Source: Monarcha castaneiventris obscurior (taxonomy: Eukaryota > Chordata > Aves > Passeriformes > Monarchidae). Taken from it: a DNA stretch of 64,000 bases. The stretch is taken from contig JAMPIT010000884.1 of assembly GCA_026261815.1 (NCBI GenBank), positions 17,010,210-17,074,209 of the forward strand. Direction: 5' to 3'. Numbering within the stretch: the stretch's first letter is position 1; every line of letters begins with the position of its first letter. The notes under the pieces are model-generated. The model did not search any database. It was not told where the DNA came from and was given only the letters and a program-made list of their open reading frames with translations. Below are positions 46,739 through 64,000 of this stretch, piece after piece. Both the position numbers and the translations under genes were made by a program.

Positions 46739-49700
46739 ATTCATTAATGTTTGCAAGCTCCCAGAGAGCTGCCAAAGGCAAGCACTATAGAAATGCAAAG
46801 CATTGTTGTTACTCTGCATATTTCCCTTGAGCTTTACGCGGAGCTGGTTGAATATCGCGGGGTATCGTCTGTGCATATTCCCTCAGATGAAATACCTGCA
46901 TTCCTCACTCCTGCAGTGCCCTTTCCGAGTTGATTTCCTGCAGCTGTGCTAACAAACAAGTTTATTCCCAAGTTAGGACCCAGAAAAAGCAAATGTGAAG
47001 GGGCAAATCTCTGCGTGGAGCCCCAAGCAAAGAGCAGCACTTTGTTGTCCTGGCCCCGAAGCTCCATGCGAGGCAGAGTTGTTATTATTAGCATCATGCT
47101 TTGCTTTCTCCTTGGCTCCAGGTGCCCTGCACATGGCCTCTGCCTGGCTGCAGCACAGCATAACTGTGGGAAAGACAGATCTGGCTCTTGTTGGGTGCCT
47201 TCCCCCCATTCTCTAAAGGGAGCAAAGCTGTGAGGATGCTGCCTTGTCCCCAGGTTTCCCGGGCTGCGACAGACATGGAGGGCACCCTAAAATGAGGCAG
47301 GAAATCTTTATTTACTCACATTTCATTCTGTAACTGTATTCATTGGTGAATGCTTGTTGTGTTGCCCGTTATTCTTGGAGGGAAGTCTTTTTGGTCCTCA
47401 GGAATCCCATGCTAGGACTTGCATTTATCTGGTCAGAGGATAGGAGCTGACCCTCTGGCCTGCGCTTCCAATCAGTGCTAGCAAACGCTCTTCAAGCCAG
47501 CACGGTGGGCTGCTGATGGACGAGATACTGAGGGGGAATCCTATTTTATATATTTTATATGTTATATATACAGAATTACACGGTTATATAGAGTGTTATA
47601 TGTGTGCGTGAGTAGGTATGTCAGCAGGACAAACATGTTTATCTATATCAAATAGTAATCAAATTATAATAAATCAAACTGCACAGAATTGCAGCGTGCT
47701 CCCAGATGGTTCATGAACTGAAAAAGCCTAGAGTCATCAGATGAGTGTGTTGGCTTTACTTTTTTTTCTGCTCCGTGTTTCTGGTATTATATGAACTGCT
47801 GAGTAGTATCTGTGTGCACTCCACTACCTACCTGGCAAAATTAGATTAAACTATGTGTCATAGACACCATGCTATTAAACAATAATGGTGATTCTCCTGC
47901 AGCACATACCTTTTCAGCAGAACAGATGCCTCAGCTGTGAGCGGATTAAGAGTAGCTGGGTTCTGCTCCCGGTTTCTCTCTGAAGATCAGACTGAGCATG
48001 GCAGGGTGGCTGAGTAGAGCAGTGTGAGTAGGGTGGCACAAGGGTTTGCTTGTGGTGGGGTTTAACATCTTTTGCGTTTCCACATGCGTCAGGATGAGCT
48101 TATTCTTACAGCAAGGGAATGTGATGAATTGTGTGTGCTTAGCACTGAAAGTGGCAAAGTGGGGAATTTAAACTTCTTAGCTGTGTGTGATAGACCTAGC
48201 CAGGGAACAGCTGGTGGAGAGACTCTTTTAGCTCTAGGGGTAACAGCTTGTGTACTTGGGGGTGCAATAGGATTAGATAGCATTTTCCATCCATTTCAAA
48301 ATAACCTTGCTCAAGAGGGTCAGGAATCTGGAGATGTAGGAACCCACAGCTCCCTATTTGTTACATTATGTTCTAATTAAAAAAAAAAAAAAAAGCTTTT
48401 GGAATCAAATTTGACCTGAATATAACTCCATTGGCTCCTGCGTTCTTACACTAGGGATTAATTTGGCCCTTTCTACTTTTATGTAATGAGCTATTGCCAC
48501 AGTATCTTATCCTTGTTACACAATCACCCTTGTCTGGCTGTGTCCCTGGAGCATTCTGTGTGTGTGTTTCTAGATCTAGGGTCTCACCTTGACTGACTGT
48601 GTGTTGAGTCCTGGAGTCTCACCCTGACTTACACGGACACTGTGTGTGTGTGCACGGTCACTCCATCTTCAGACTGTGTACAGACAATGATCCATCTCTG
48701 GGAATTGAGGGGCTTTCTCCTTTGGCTGGCTGTATCCCTGTGGTGTTTGATTTTGCAGTGGGTAGGGAAAGAGTGAATGTTACCATCAGAGATCTCATTT
48801 AAACAAGAAGGAGCATAGGAAAATACATTCTTTATTATTATTCTGTAACAACAAGCCAGAAATATAATATACCTTTAAAAATTTTCTGTCTCATGCCAAA
48901 GAAACCTCCATTCAATCATTTTAGAAAATCTTGTCGCTCTCCCTCAAACGGTAACAAAAAAGAAAAAGGAATCACAAGTGCCATCTGTTCCCTGCAAGGA
49001 ATGTGCCTGCCCGTCCCTCAGGTGGATGTGTGGGGAAGGGGAGCGGAGGGAGCAGGAGGGCTGTTCCTGGTGGCCCTGCCAGCCCTCCATCACCCTGGCA
49101 TGCATTGGACCTGCCAGAAGACCCTTTCCTGAGGGCAGGCACCTGCATGTGGCATTGGAGCACCTTCCTCAGCCAAGGGTGCACCCAGGGGGATTGCCCC
49201 ATGCCCAGCCGTGCCTGCAGGGACAACAGGAGCTGCTGTCCCTGCACACCAGAGGAACCCCTTGGCTGGGCACACAAGGAGCACTGGGTCTCACTCTGTA
49301 CCAGCATCCCTAGGAGAGCCTCCTTCCTGCCCACTCGGGGTGCTGAGTTCCCTGTGGGGCCTGTGGGCGGTGCGGCAGCGCAGTCACACCAGGGCAGCCT
49401 GATTTCCAGAGGTGCTGGGGAACGGAGAAAGAGCCTGCTTGCAAACAGTGCCATGAAGAGGGCACTTCCCAGTGAACCCTGCTACTCTGCTCTGCATGTG
49501 AAAGGACAGGTCCCCATCCTGCCAGACAGAGTATTTGCTTTCCAGTGGACTCCTCATAGCCTGCCTTCGTGTTTCCCAGCAACACTCAGTTCTTCCCTTT
49601 CCCGTCTTCTCCTTTCCTGGGTGGGTTTCTAAACATAGCAGTCCCTTGTCTAGGGTTGAGATAAATCCAGACTTTCTGCCGTATAAATTAAAACAAAAAA

Positions 49701-49912
49701 GGAAAGGATGGGCAAGGTCATCACCAGCCCCACAACACAGGATATAGAAAATATTATTAGCAACAAAGAAAAATTGGTCAGGGCAGGAGGAAGTCACAGG
49801 GAAGGTGCAGGGAAAGGAGGATTTCACACCCTCAACCCCTGCATTGTCCCTTACCTTCTTCCCATTCATTTCACCTCTAGTCTATTCCCTTAAAAACAGT
49901 CTCTCTCCTATC

Positions 49913-49954
49913 TCACACACACACACACATACATACACACACACACACATATAT
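49913..49954 (+). repeat. (CA)n / (CATA) microsatellite
   Basis: CA repeat interrupted by ACATACATAC and ending in TATATA. Confidence 0.95.
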
Positions 49955-51923
49955 AGATCCCATTTGTTTTGTGCAATATGTCACCATTATTTGATGCAAG
50001 TAAAATATAGATCTATAAATATACCGCTCTGACTCAAGTCCCATTTCAAGTATGATTGCGGAGTCCAGTATGGTAAAGGGAGAAGTTCCCCTGAGAGGGA
50101 GGTTGGGGAGAGGTTTGGATCCAGCAGGCAGAGCCTAGTCCTGGCTTGCTGGGAATGTGGAGCAGCAGTAACACGCATACGGAGTCTGCAGTGCACCAGT
50201 TCTGCCCTTCAGAGCGGGCTACGCTTGGAGCAGATGGGATGGTTGGAGTGGCTGTACAGTGCATGGGGGAAGAGTCCTTCCTCCTCACATCTCACCAGCC
50301 CCCCTCCTTCTCTTCCTCTTCCCCACAAACAGTGTGCTGGAAGTGGGGGGAAGTGTGTGCGCACACTGGTGGGTGGACCGACTGCTTCTCCCAGTTCTTC
50401 CTCCGTGGCAGCCTGATCTTCTGCTTCCCTGAAGAACATCCTCCCCTGTCCCGTGCATCCCTGTGTTGAAGGGAAGTCATGCTAAAACAGTCCAGAGCAT
50501 CCTGTCTCCTTGACTCTGGTGACCCTGGGTAGGGCAGGAGGGATTTTTCCACTCCAGGCTTTGATTAATGATGTCGTGTGCCCATGGGTCGGTACAACCA
50601 CCTGTCTGGGACCAGAAGGAGTGAGGAGCCAGCGTGCATTGCTTCCACAGGGATCCAGTCCCAGCGAGCAGGAGGGCTGTGAGATGTCCGCCAGCGCTGG
50701 GATTCGGATGGAGCAGGTGGAAGAGGTGATGTGCCCTGGCAGGGTCCACCCGCAGAGCATGCAGGGCTCTGAACACAGGTTGCTAGCGAAACACCCTGCA
50801 AAGCTGGGCTGGCTGCCAGCTTGTTTCCTGATGGCAGGGATCACACCATCCACAGGCACCGTGGATGCACGACCTCCGGTGTCATCTTCCGCGCCCAGGA
50901 ATACCCACTGTGACGGGTTAGAGCAGGTTACCATGGCAATGTGCGCTCTCCCCTGGAGACAGCATTTTATCCCACTTCCAGTGATACAAAATGAGTCCTT
51001 ATGTTGAGTTCCTTTCATTTCTTTTTTTCCCCTCTCACTTTTTTTTTTCCCTGTCAGGTCAGAATGAGCTAAGACTAATAGGAGGCACTGCAGTCTGAGG
51101 GCTTTAAAATCTGGTTGGGGGAGGTCACCCTACGTGACAGTGGCAGTGTACATGGTTCTGTGTGGGCACACTCGGGTGCAGCTGTGGGTGGCACTGAACA
51201 CCCCAGTGGTGGTGAAGGGAGTGCGGTGGGCTCTGCTGCCTTCTGTGCCAGACCCTTCCTGGGCTCTCCCACAAGTGCCACGCTGTGCTCCAGGTTCCAG
51301 CCTTCACCTCAACACCCTCCAGAGTTCTGCCCACTCTTTTCGATCGCCCCGGCTGCATCACCCTGTTCCACACACTGTGCTGGCCCCTGTGCCAGCCATG
51401 GCAGCTCCTGGGTGTGCAACTTCTTCCCCTGACACCTTCCCCTAGGCTCACACTACTCAGCACGGCTTACGCTACTGGTAAGCCACCTCCTCCTCTAGTC
51501 TTTCCTGATGACCCACTTCTGATCTGCCAATCAAACATTTCTAAATGGAGGCTTCATATCCTTACCCTCTCCATTTATCAGAGAAGACATAAAATAGATA
51601 AGAACACACCTTCTTTTTTTTTTTCATGCTGTGTACTTATTTCCACGGACTGGTGCTGTAATCTCAGTAAGTTTGCCTCTCCCCATCCTCTCCTGCCAGC
51701 TTCCACTGGCTCTGCACTATGGCTGAGATGTTTTTGTTACTCCTCAGTGGTGTGTGTATGTTTTTTGTCTGAAGCAGAAGGTGATACGCACTGCTATGAT
51801 CAGGGTAAGGTGAAGTGGCTGAATGTATCCATGGCTGCACGCAGAGGGCAGGTCAGCATGGGCATGTGTGATAGCTCTGCATGGGCAGGAGGGGTGCCTG
51901 GATGCCTGAACCGGGGCTGGCTC

Positions 51924-51939
51924 TGTGTGTGTGTGTGTG
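51924..51939 (+). repeat. (TG)8 microsatellite
   Basis: Eight TG units; a second TG run is found near 51958-51970. Confidence 0.9.
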
Positions 51940-52462
51940 CTGGGATCAGAATGAGTCAGTGTGTGTGTGTACAGGAAGGTGGCTCTGTGCCTGTGCACCT
52001 CCAGCGGGTGACGTGCGTGTCAGCTCAAAGGTTTGGGCTTGGCCAGGAGCAAAGAGAGGGACACTCTGCTCCCTGGCAGTGTGTTGGAGTGATACAGGTA
52101 TCTTTCCTCCTCTAAAAGTGAGAAGGGAAATCTCCCACTGACTGTTGCCCTACCCGAGGGACCTTGCCTCCCTTCTGATGTAATCTTGGCTGGTTTGTAG
52201 GGTAGGCAGCAACTTACTGTCACACACCAGCAATGACCTGACAGTGAGGCACGGACACTTCTGGTGCCCTGCACCCCACATAAGGTTTCACACAGCTGCT
52301 CTGTTTGCAGAGAACTCTTGACAGGATACAGGATGACTCAGGACCGAAGCTGAGAGGATGACACGGGTTCCCAGAAGGTGCCAGCTGCCTTTGCAGCAGG
52401 CCTGTGAGGGAAGCTCTGTGCAAGGGCATGAGGCACAGCAAGCACTCGAGGTCTGACTCTAC

Positions 52463-52468
52463 TTTATT
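52463..52468 (-). terminator. LRTM2: candidate LRTM2 polyadenylation signal AATAAA
   Basis: TTTATT on the plus strand is AATAAA on the minus strand, about 220 nt after the LRTM2 stop. A TGCTTGCTGTG stretch follows on the minus strand, as expected for a downstream GU-rich element. The 3' end would be near 52440-52450. Other, more distal sites are possible. Confidence 0.5.
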
Positions 52469-52687
52469 TGTCTGGGAGGGCCCAAGGGTGAAAGGGCACA
52501 AAATGGGCCTGGGGCGGAGGAAAAGAAATTGAGCCAGGTGCCCTGACCCCCCAGAAGCATGTTGTACTACTTGGGTGAGTGGAGCAATAGCACAGTCTGT
52601 CTGGGAAGATGTATTTTGGGAGGACCCCATGCTTGACTGCTCTCAGGTACCTTTTTTCATCGCTGTCCCTTCCTTCCTAAAACAGTT

Positions 52688-59032
<6,345 letters not shown>

Positions 59033-59127
59033 CCTTGTCTTCTCCAGCGTGCCTTCACATCCAACAGCCAGCCTGGCACACGGCCCCAGAGGGAGAAGGA
59101 ATGACCTTGTAGCCTGCCTGCCAGGTC
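59033..59127 (-). other. LRTM2: LRTM2 5' UTR part of exon 2
   Basis: Acceptor GCTTTCCCCCTCCAG ends at 59128, so the exon would start at 59127 with GACCTGGCAGG. It carries a minimal start-stop uORF (ATGTGA, 59060-59055). No cDNA evidence is available. Confidence 0.6.
59055..59060 (-). promoter_or_regulatory. LRTM2: start-stop minimal uORF (ATGTGA) in LRTM2 leader
   Basis: On the minus strand ATG (59060-59058) is followed directly by TGA (59057-59055), with 22 nt before the main ATG. Such AUG-stop elements can stall ribosomes and lower translation; here the context GTTGGATGT is weak. Confidence 0.5.
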
Positions 59128-60590
59128 CTGGAGGGGGAAAGCAGAGCAGTGATGAGATTCACTTCCCTGGGTGCAGCACACGGGGCTGAGCTCAGTGCTG
59201 TCCCTTCCCCTCCCCAGTTGGTGTTTTGCCTTTGGTGTTCTGTTTTGGAGGAGAAACGGGGGATATTCCGGGAGGCGCAGCGTGTTGAAGGCGCAACATT
59301 AATTCGTTTTGAACCTCGCGGTGCAGAAATAAAACCTGATTCACCTAAGTGCCAGAGAGAAGTTTGTGCTTGAATAGCCTGCCATGGTAGCTACATTAGC
59401 CTCATGCTCAAGGTTAACCTGATGAATTGCTAAGGTGACCCTGCCAGGGCAGCAGGGTCCGGCTCATTCCTGTCGCCTCCACGCAGGCTGGTGCCACCTG
59501 TGCATCCTCTGCCTGACGCACGGCTCAGGCTCGCTGAGAGCTGGGCACCAGCGGCTGCCAAGCTGCTTCTCTCCCCCCTCCTCCTCCCCCCACTCCACCA
59601 CACCCCCCCATGCTGTATTCCCTACCAGCACTTCCTGTCTGTTTTAAGGTAAAATGGATGTGGTGGCTAGAGCAGCACAGCTTCAGCTTGGGGATTTCCC
59701 ACTGCAGCAACTGCAGGAGCTGAAGAGCGAGCAAGCCTCGGAGGAGAAGGAGAAGGAAGGACCTGAGGCGGGGGAGACTGAGTGGGAGTGTTGAAAAGAG
59801 AGGAATTGCATCTTAATTAGTAGAAGGAAAAATCCTCAGTTTAATTAGAAACCCAAAGACCATAAACTCTCCCCTGACAATAAGTGACTGACAACAGGTT
59901 TCAACTTCCCTCCCGCTTCCCTTTTGGATACAAGGAGGCAGGAAAAATGAAAACACCACAAACCCTTCTGTCCCCCTGCGTACTCCCTGACGTGCCACCC
60001 ACAGTCGCAGCAGCAGTTAGATGGACACATTTCAACCAGAGTACAGAAATAAGCCATTCTCCGTCCCCTCCGAGGGGCTCTGACAACATCCACAGCGGCT
60101 GTTTTAGCTGGGTGCTGCACTGCCACCAGGACGCTCTCCCCACACACGTGCCAGGTACCTACCCTCCCCCAGGCTCCCAGGACTGATTTATTTTATATAG
60201 GAACGTAAACCACCGGGAGATATTAAAATTAGCATCTTGATGAAAATTATGAGCAGGTTCAGTACCTAGACTAGCACATTTGCAAGGCTATTTAGATCAT
60301 TTACCTAAATGCCAGTGCACCAAATGCCTCTCATGGTACAGAAACCAATTCAGCCTTCATCTGCTGCAGCCCCCCACTCCGCAAACTGAGCCGGAGCCCT
60401 TTCCCTGCAGTCCCCCCTGAAGGAGAAGCTGCAACAAATAGCTGTCCCCATTTGGTGCTTGCGCTCGACCTGACTGAGGAGACTTTCAGCCTCCCCCATA
60501 GAAACGTCTCCATCCTAAATGCCACCCCTGAAGTCTCCTGTCCCCGCCTGTCCATATCGAAAAGGAGGATGAAAAGCCACAAGCACTTAC
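59128..60590 (-). other. LRTM2 5' intron (1,463 nt, if the first exon is right)
   Basis: A C-rich plus-strand patch at 59570-59610 (mostly C and T) is the only low-complexity feature. No other exon evident. Confidence 0.55.
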
Positions 60591-60690
60591 CTGGAGGGGT
60601 TCTGCCTGCAGCCACTTCCACCCGACTGCCCGGACACTGCCCAATTACAGCCTCTTCCTTCCCTCTCCCTCCTTGACTTTCACTCCCCAG
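60591..60690 (-). other. LRTM2: candidate non-coding first exon of LRTM2
   Basis: A perfect donor CCTCCAG|GTAAGTGC lies at 60591/60590 on the minus strand, between a TATA-like box (60718-60711) and the proposed exon 2 acceptor (59128). No in-frame ATG occurs between the TATA-like box and the donor, so it would be untranslated. The start (about 60685-60690) is set only by distance from the TATA-like box. Confidence 0.5.
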
Positions 60691-60710
60691 CAGCAGGCTT
60701 TCCGTGTGCT

Positions 60711-60718
60711 CTATTTAA
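60711..60718 (-). promoter_or_regulatory. LRTM2: TATA-like box, candidate LRTM2 promoter
   Basis: Minus-strand TTAAATAG, 120-130 nt upstream of the donor of the candidate first exon. No CpG island is seen at this end of the gene. Confidence 0.35.
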
Positions 60719-63700
60719 CTCCCTACAGCACTGGAATAAACGGCAGAGTTAAGCTGACAGCCACAGAGCCTTATCTGCCTGCTGGATAGCGCCAGTCGAT
60801 CAGCTCCAAATCCTGTTGCCAAATGATCACGTCCTTGCTCTCAGCATCAGGGGCAGCCGCCTGCCATGCTCTGCCTTTCCCTCTTCCCCACCTTCACTCC
60901 ATCTAACTTTGTCAGGGTTATAGATAGCTCTGTTCCTTGTGCTCTTGCCTTTTGGCTCTGTTTTGTAACACCCCATCTGTATCAGCTGGCTTGGTTCCAA
61001 TTAGGGGGGCTAAGCAATTAAAAAAAACAAACAAAAAAAAACCATAAAAAAACCCCAAAACCAGCTTCTGTGGCTGCTTTGTGTCACAGTTTCCCTCTGC
61101 AGTGTCCCCTCAGCCCGGGCCCCCACTCAGGCCATGCACTGGTGTCTCTCCCACCGTGCTCTGTGCAATTCATCCATGCCATCCCCAGGTGACAGTGGGG
61201 GCCCGAGGGCAAGGCTGGCACACCCAGGCACGAGGATGGGGACAGGGTCAGGGTTTCCACCCCCAGCTCCTTCTGCTCTGGCAGGTCCAGCTCCTGCACT
61301 CATTTCTGGTACCTCACGGGCGCCTCTTTCCCTCAGGCAGCACCAAGGCTCAAGCAGAGAGTGCAGGGTGGGAGGAGCAGCCATGTATAAATAAGCCTTT
61401 TCCCTATGTTTAGAATTTATTACAGTGCATAGTGATTAACACCTGTTCAGGCTTTAATGCTGTCTCCTGCGCTGCAACATGCACAAAGATGGAGGGGCCT
61501 TGATAAACCCAAGATTATTTTAAAGCATGTCACATATATGCCACACTCCCCACTCCAGAGATAGCAGCCACCCTGTGTGCACTCATACACGTGTTTCCAA
61601 GACTTAAAAGCAGCCACCTTCATGTACAAATGCACAGAGTCTCCAATCTAGCTTACATTTACAAGAGTGTGCACAGAGTTGGGCTTGCACATGTGCCAGG
61701 GACTCTTCTGTAACCCATATTTATTAACCTCCATGTCCTCCACAAAGCTTCTCCAAGCATACCATATGCCCAGGTGGCAGAGCAGTAGATTTGGAATACG
61801 TAGAGGTTCCTGGCTGCTGAAGGGTGAGGGTCTGTGGGCTTCTGCATTTATACCTTGAAGAAGTATGTTCAAGGAGAAATTCTAATTCCAAGGATCCAGG
61901 AAAAAAACCAGTTTCTCCTACGCATCTACTGCCCATAAGAACATTATACCCTTAGTGATTAATATTCCACAGTCAGGAGAGAGCAAGGAGGCAGAGAGGA
62001 TTTTTAAGAGTTTCTTTTTTAAAGGTTTCCTCTGACTTGTCTTGAATTCTGACTTAATTAGCAGTTTTCTTGTGGCCCAAGAGATGCCTTCTGCTCTGCA
62101 GAGCACCAGGCCAACTGCACTCACTGCCAGTGCAGCACTGGGAACGTGTCATCTTGGGGCAAGTAGCACCTGCCCACACCTCAAGCCTCTCCAGAGCAGC
62201 ACCAGATCTGTCTGGCTGCTTTCAGCCTGACAGCCAGGGATTTTTCCAGCACCCAGCACTCTGCCAGACCTAGGAGTGCTCCCTACATGCCCCCAGCTCA
62301 ACAAGAGAGGCACCGTGCCATCCGTACTGAACTTGCCTGGCATTGCTTGGGTTTGGGGGCTCAAGGCTGGTCAGCATTGCTGGAGCTCTGAATGCTCTGA
62401 AGTCACCCAAGGGCTCCACAAACCAGACATTAGTCTTTCACATGGTTTTTCTAGATGGTTCCTTCTCCCTAGAGCAACATGTCAACTGAATGCCCTGTGA
62501 TCCATGGGGCACAGGGTCCAGAGCTTTCTTCCATGTGCTTGAAGGTCTGTCCAGTTTCTGGAGAAACCAGGGTAGCCTGTGGGGCTGGTGATGGCCTTTT
62601 CTTATGACTGTTTCAAATAGGATGGTAAAAGACAACTTTTTTAGTTTCAGCTCAAAGCAACAAAATGAAATCATCCGTTTCTGGCCCATGGGCTCCAGTG
62701 GCCAAAAATACACTGAGCTGAAGTGCCACTTGGACATTTGGCCTGCTGTCAGACTCTAGAGGACTCTCTAATGAGGATTCCCCTAATTAGATTGAACAGC
62801 AAACCGTACTGCTGGGGGCAGGGGGAGGGAAAAAAAGGGGATTGTAATGACTCTGCAGCACTTGCCAGGGCCTAAAACCTACAGCAGGCACTATTCCTGC
62901 CTTGTGCTGGCTTCTCTGTGCCCAGACACCAGTAATGTTTGCAGTAGCACTCCAAAGCCATAGCTTTTGTGGGGTCGGTCCCAAGGATCGTGCTAGGAGG
63001 GCGGGGAGGGTTTCAGTTTGCTGTATCCACACACTGGTTTAGTAACTCTTCCCAATTCTGTGTCGCCTCCTATCCAAAGCTTGCTGTGTGCCCTGTGAAT
63101 GGCTCTGACCATAGCTGTAGGTGGTGTTATTTTGTGTTTGATGACCCCCAGAAGTAAGGCTGAGGTAAGAGCCGGTAGTGCCTCTGCTCCAGGTAGGTGG
63201 ATAAATCTATCCCGTTCTCCAGACAACAGCACTGAGGCTGGAGACACAGGTGACTGTGTCACTAGGATGAGACATTGTCCCAAACAGAGCCCAGCAACCT
63301 CTGATTATCTCTCCAAGTCCCTTGCACTAACCCTTGGATCATGGCTGAGGGATCAGACTCCGTTAACAGCCTGGCTTATGAGCATTGGCAGGGCATGTGG
63401 GTGACCTATATTACAGAAGGGTAGGTAGCAGAGACTGCAACAGATGCCAGCAATAAATTATCAGAAAGTGTGCACAGACTTTCATCCCTCCCCCACACTC
63501 TCCCTGATGGCAAAGTCCCTTTCCCCTTTCCAATGCTGAATTGCTTTAGCCTTTATCAGAAAAGCAGCAGCATGAGGGAGGGCACGGAGGACGCTTTAAG
63601 GCGATTATCTTCTTTCCTTCCCCTTTCCTTGTTGCTTTTAGGATTCATGGTTTATTGCTATCACCCCATAATGGAGGGGGACAGTGGTACCCCAGCATGT

Positions 63701-63952
63701 AGTGACTAAAACATGTTGTTCTATGCATGTTCCTTCATCTGCCCCTGGGGGGCAAGTGGCAGCAGAGACTCATAACCTCTGTGGCCTGACTACTACACCA
63801 CGAGTGGCTTTAGGTGGCACGGAGACCTCACCCATTCTTGGTCCCACAACAGACCTGTTAGTAGTGCAAATTATGGATCACAAGAGGTCACACTGTCTCA
63901 GTGGCAGCCCCTCATTTGTCGTCTCTTTGGAATGCAAAAGCACTCAGGAGTG
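60719..63952 (+). other. CACNA2D4 intron beyond the LRTM2 5' end
   Basis: No exon recognised. There is an A-rich run (61020-61062) and otherwise unremarkable sequence; the next CACNA2D4 exon must lie beyond the window. Confidence 0.7.
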
Positions 63953-64000
63953 TGATGCCATGATGATTTTTTTGCCTTTTATTTTATATCCCTGTTATGC
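63953..64000 (+). mobile_element. start of a second LTR of the 33415-33874 family, cut by window end
   Basis: TGATGCCATGATGATTTTTT, GCCTTTTATTTTATATCCCT and GTTATGC repeat the first bases of the LTR at 33415 with one small A/T-run difference. It may be a solo LTR or the 5' LTR of a longer element. Confidence 0.85.

Larger units (their letters stand above)
34620..52440 (+). other. large CACNA2D4 intron, part upstream of LRTM2
   Basis: No coding exon recognised on either strand. Identified items are an antisense LTR (36135-36712), a TAATTA palindrome (38803-38820), a cluster of old CR1 fragments (44560-46738), CA and TG microsatellites and A-tracts (for example 48379-48394). The open frames at 49003-49632, 48972-49454 and 51285-52115 are low-complexity or GC-biased and resemble no family I know. 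Confidence 0.7.

Noticed and set aside
48010..48394. Possible retroposed copy ending in A16
   Set aside because: There is an A-tract but no recognisable source gene and no target duplication found.
49003..49632. Overlapping open frames on both strands (209, 160, 161 codons)
   Set aside because: Several frames are open at once because stops are rare in this GC-richer patch; no conserved motif, no splice-consistent neighbours.
51285..52115. Longest uninterrupted plus-strand open frame (276 codons)
   Set aside because: Starts at a non-ATG codon, is rich in Ser/Pro/Cys/Val from TG repeats and biased sequence, and shows no domain or family resemblance.

Overview
This is vertebrate, almost certainly avian, chromosomal DNA. 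It holds CR1 LINE 3' ends with the typical bird tail (a line ending in GGATATTCTATGATTCT), LTRs of types I associate with bird endogenous retroviruses, long AT-balanced introns and no mammalian SINE background. The LTR types suggest a neoavian, possibly a songbird; that is an inference.

Two genes explain all of the coding sequence I can support. The first is CACNA2D4, the voltage-gated calcium channel auxiliary subunit alpha-2/delta-4, on the plus strand. The window carries 16 consecutive internal coding exons between 4392 and 34619. They give 1,393 nt (464 codons plus one base), all splice phases agree, and there is no frameshift or stop. They run from just after the VWA domain through the Cache and VGCC_alpha2 region. 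The 5' exons (signal peptide, VWA/MIDAS) and the 3' exons (delta, C-terminal anchor) lie outside the window. From 34620 to the end of the window (more than 29.3 kb) I find no further CACNA2D4 exon, so this is one very large intron.

The second gene, LRTM2 (leucine-rich repeat and transmembrane protein), lies inside that intron on the minus strand (about 60690 down to about 52440). Three coding exons (58966-59032, 54670-55260, 52688-53142) join in phase to an unbroken 370-residue protein: signal peptide, LRRNT, LRRs, LRRCT, transmembrane helix, short cytosolic tail. A non-coding first exon, a TATA-like box, a start-stop uORF and a nearby AATAAA are proposed. The nested antisense arrangement also exists in human for LRTM2/CACNA2D4 and LRTM1/CACNA2D3.

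The rest is intron: CR1 fragments of several ages and both orientations, a MIR-like relic, one solo LTR with a clean 5-bp target duplication (36135-36712), a second LTR family present as a complete LTR (33415-33874) and as a copy cut by the window end (63953-64000), microsatellites, an intragenic CpG-rich block with 21-bp tandem repeats right before an exon (about 30155-30570), and a nearly identical 203-bp direct duplication (23923-24124 and 29469-29672), one copy of which sits inside an older CR1. I see no bacterial-type system, CRISPR array, tRNA or rRNA. The most unusual items are the 203-bp duplication, the exon-abutting CpG/tandem-repeat block and the LRTM2 5' architecture.
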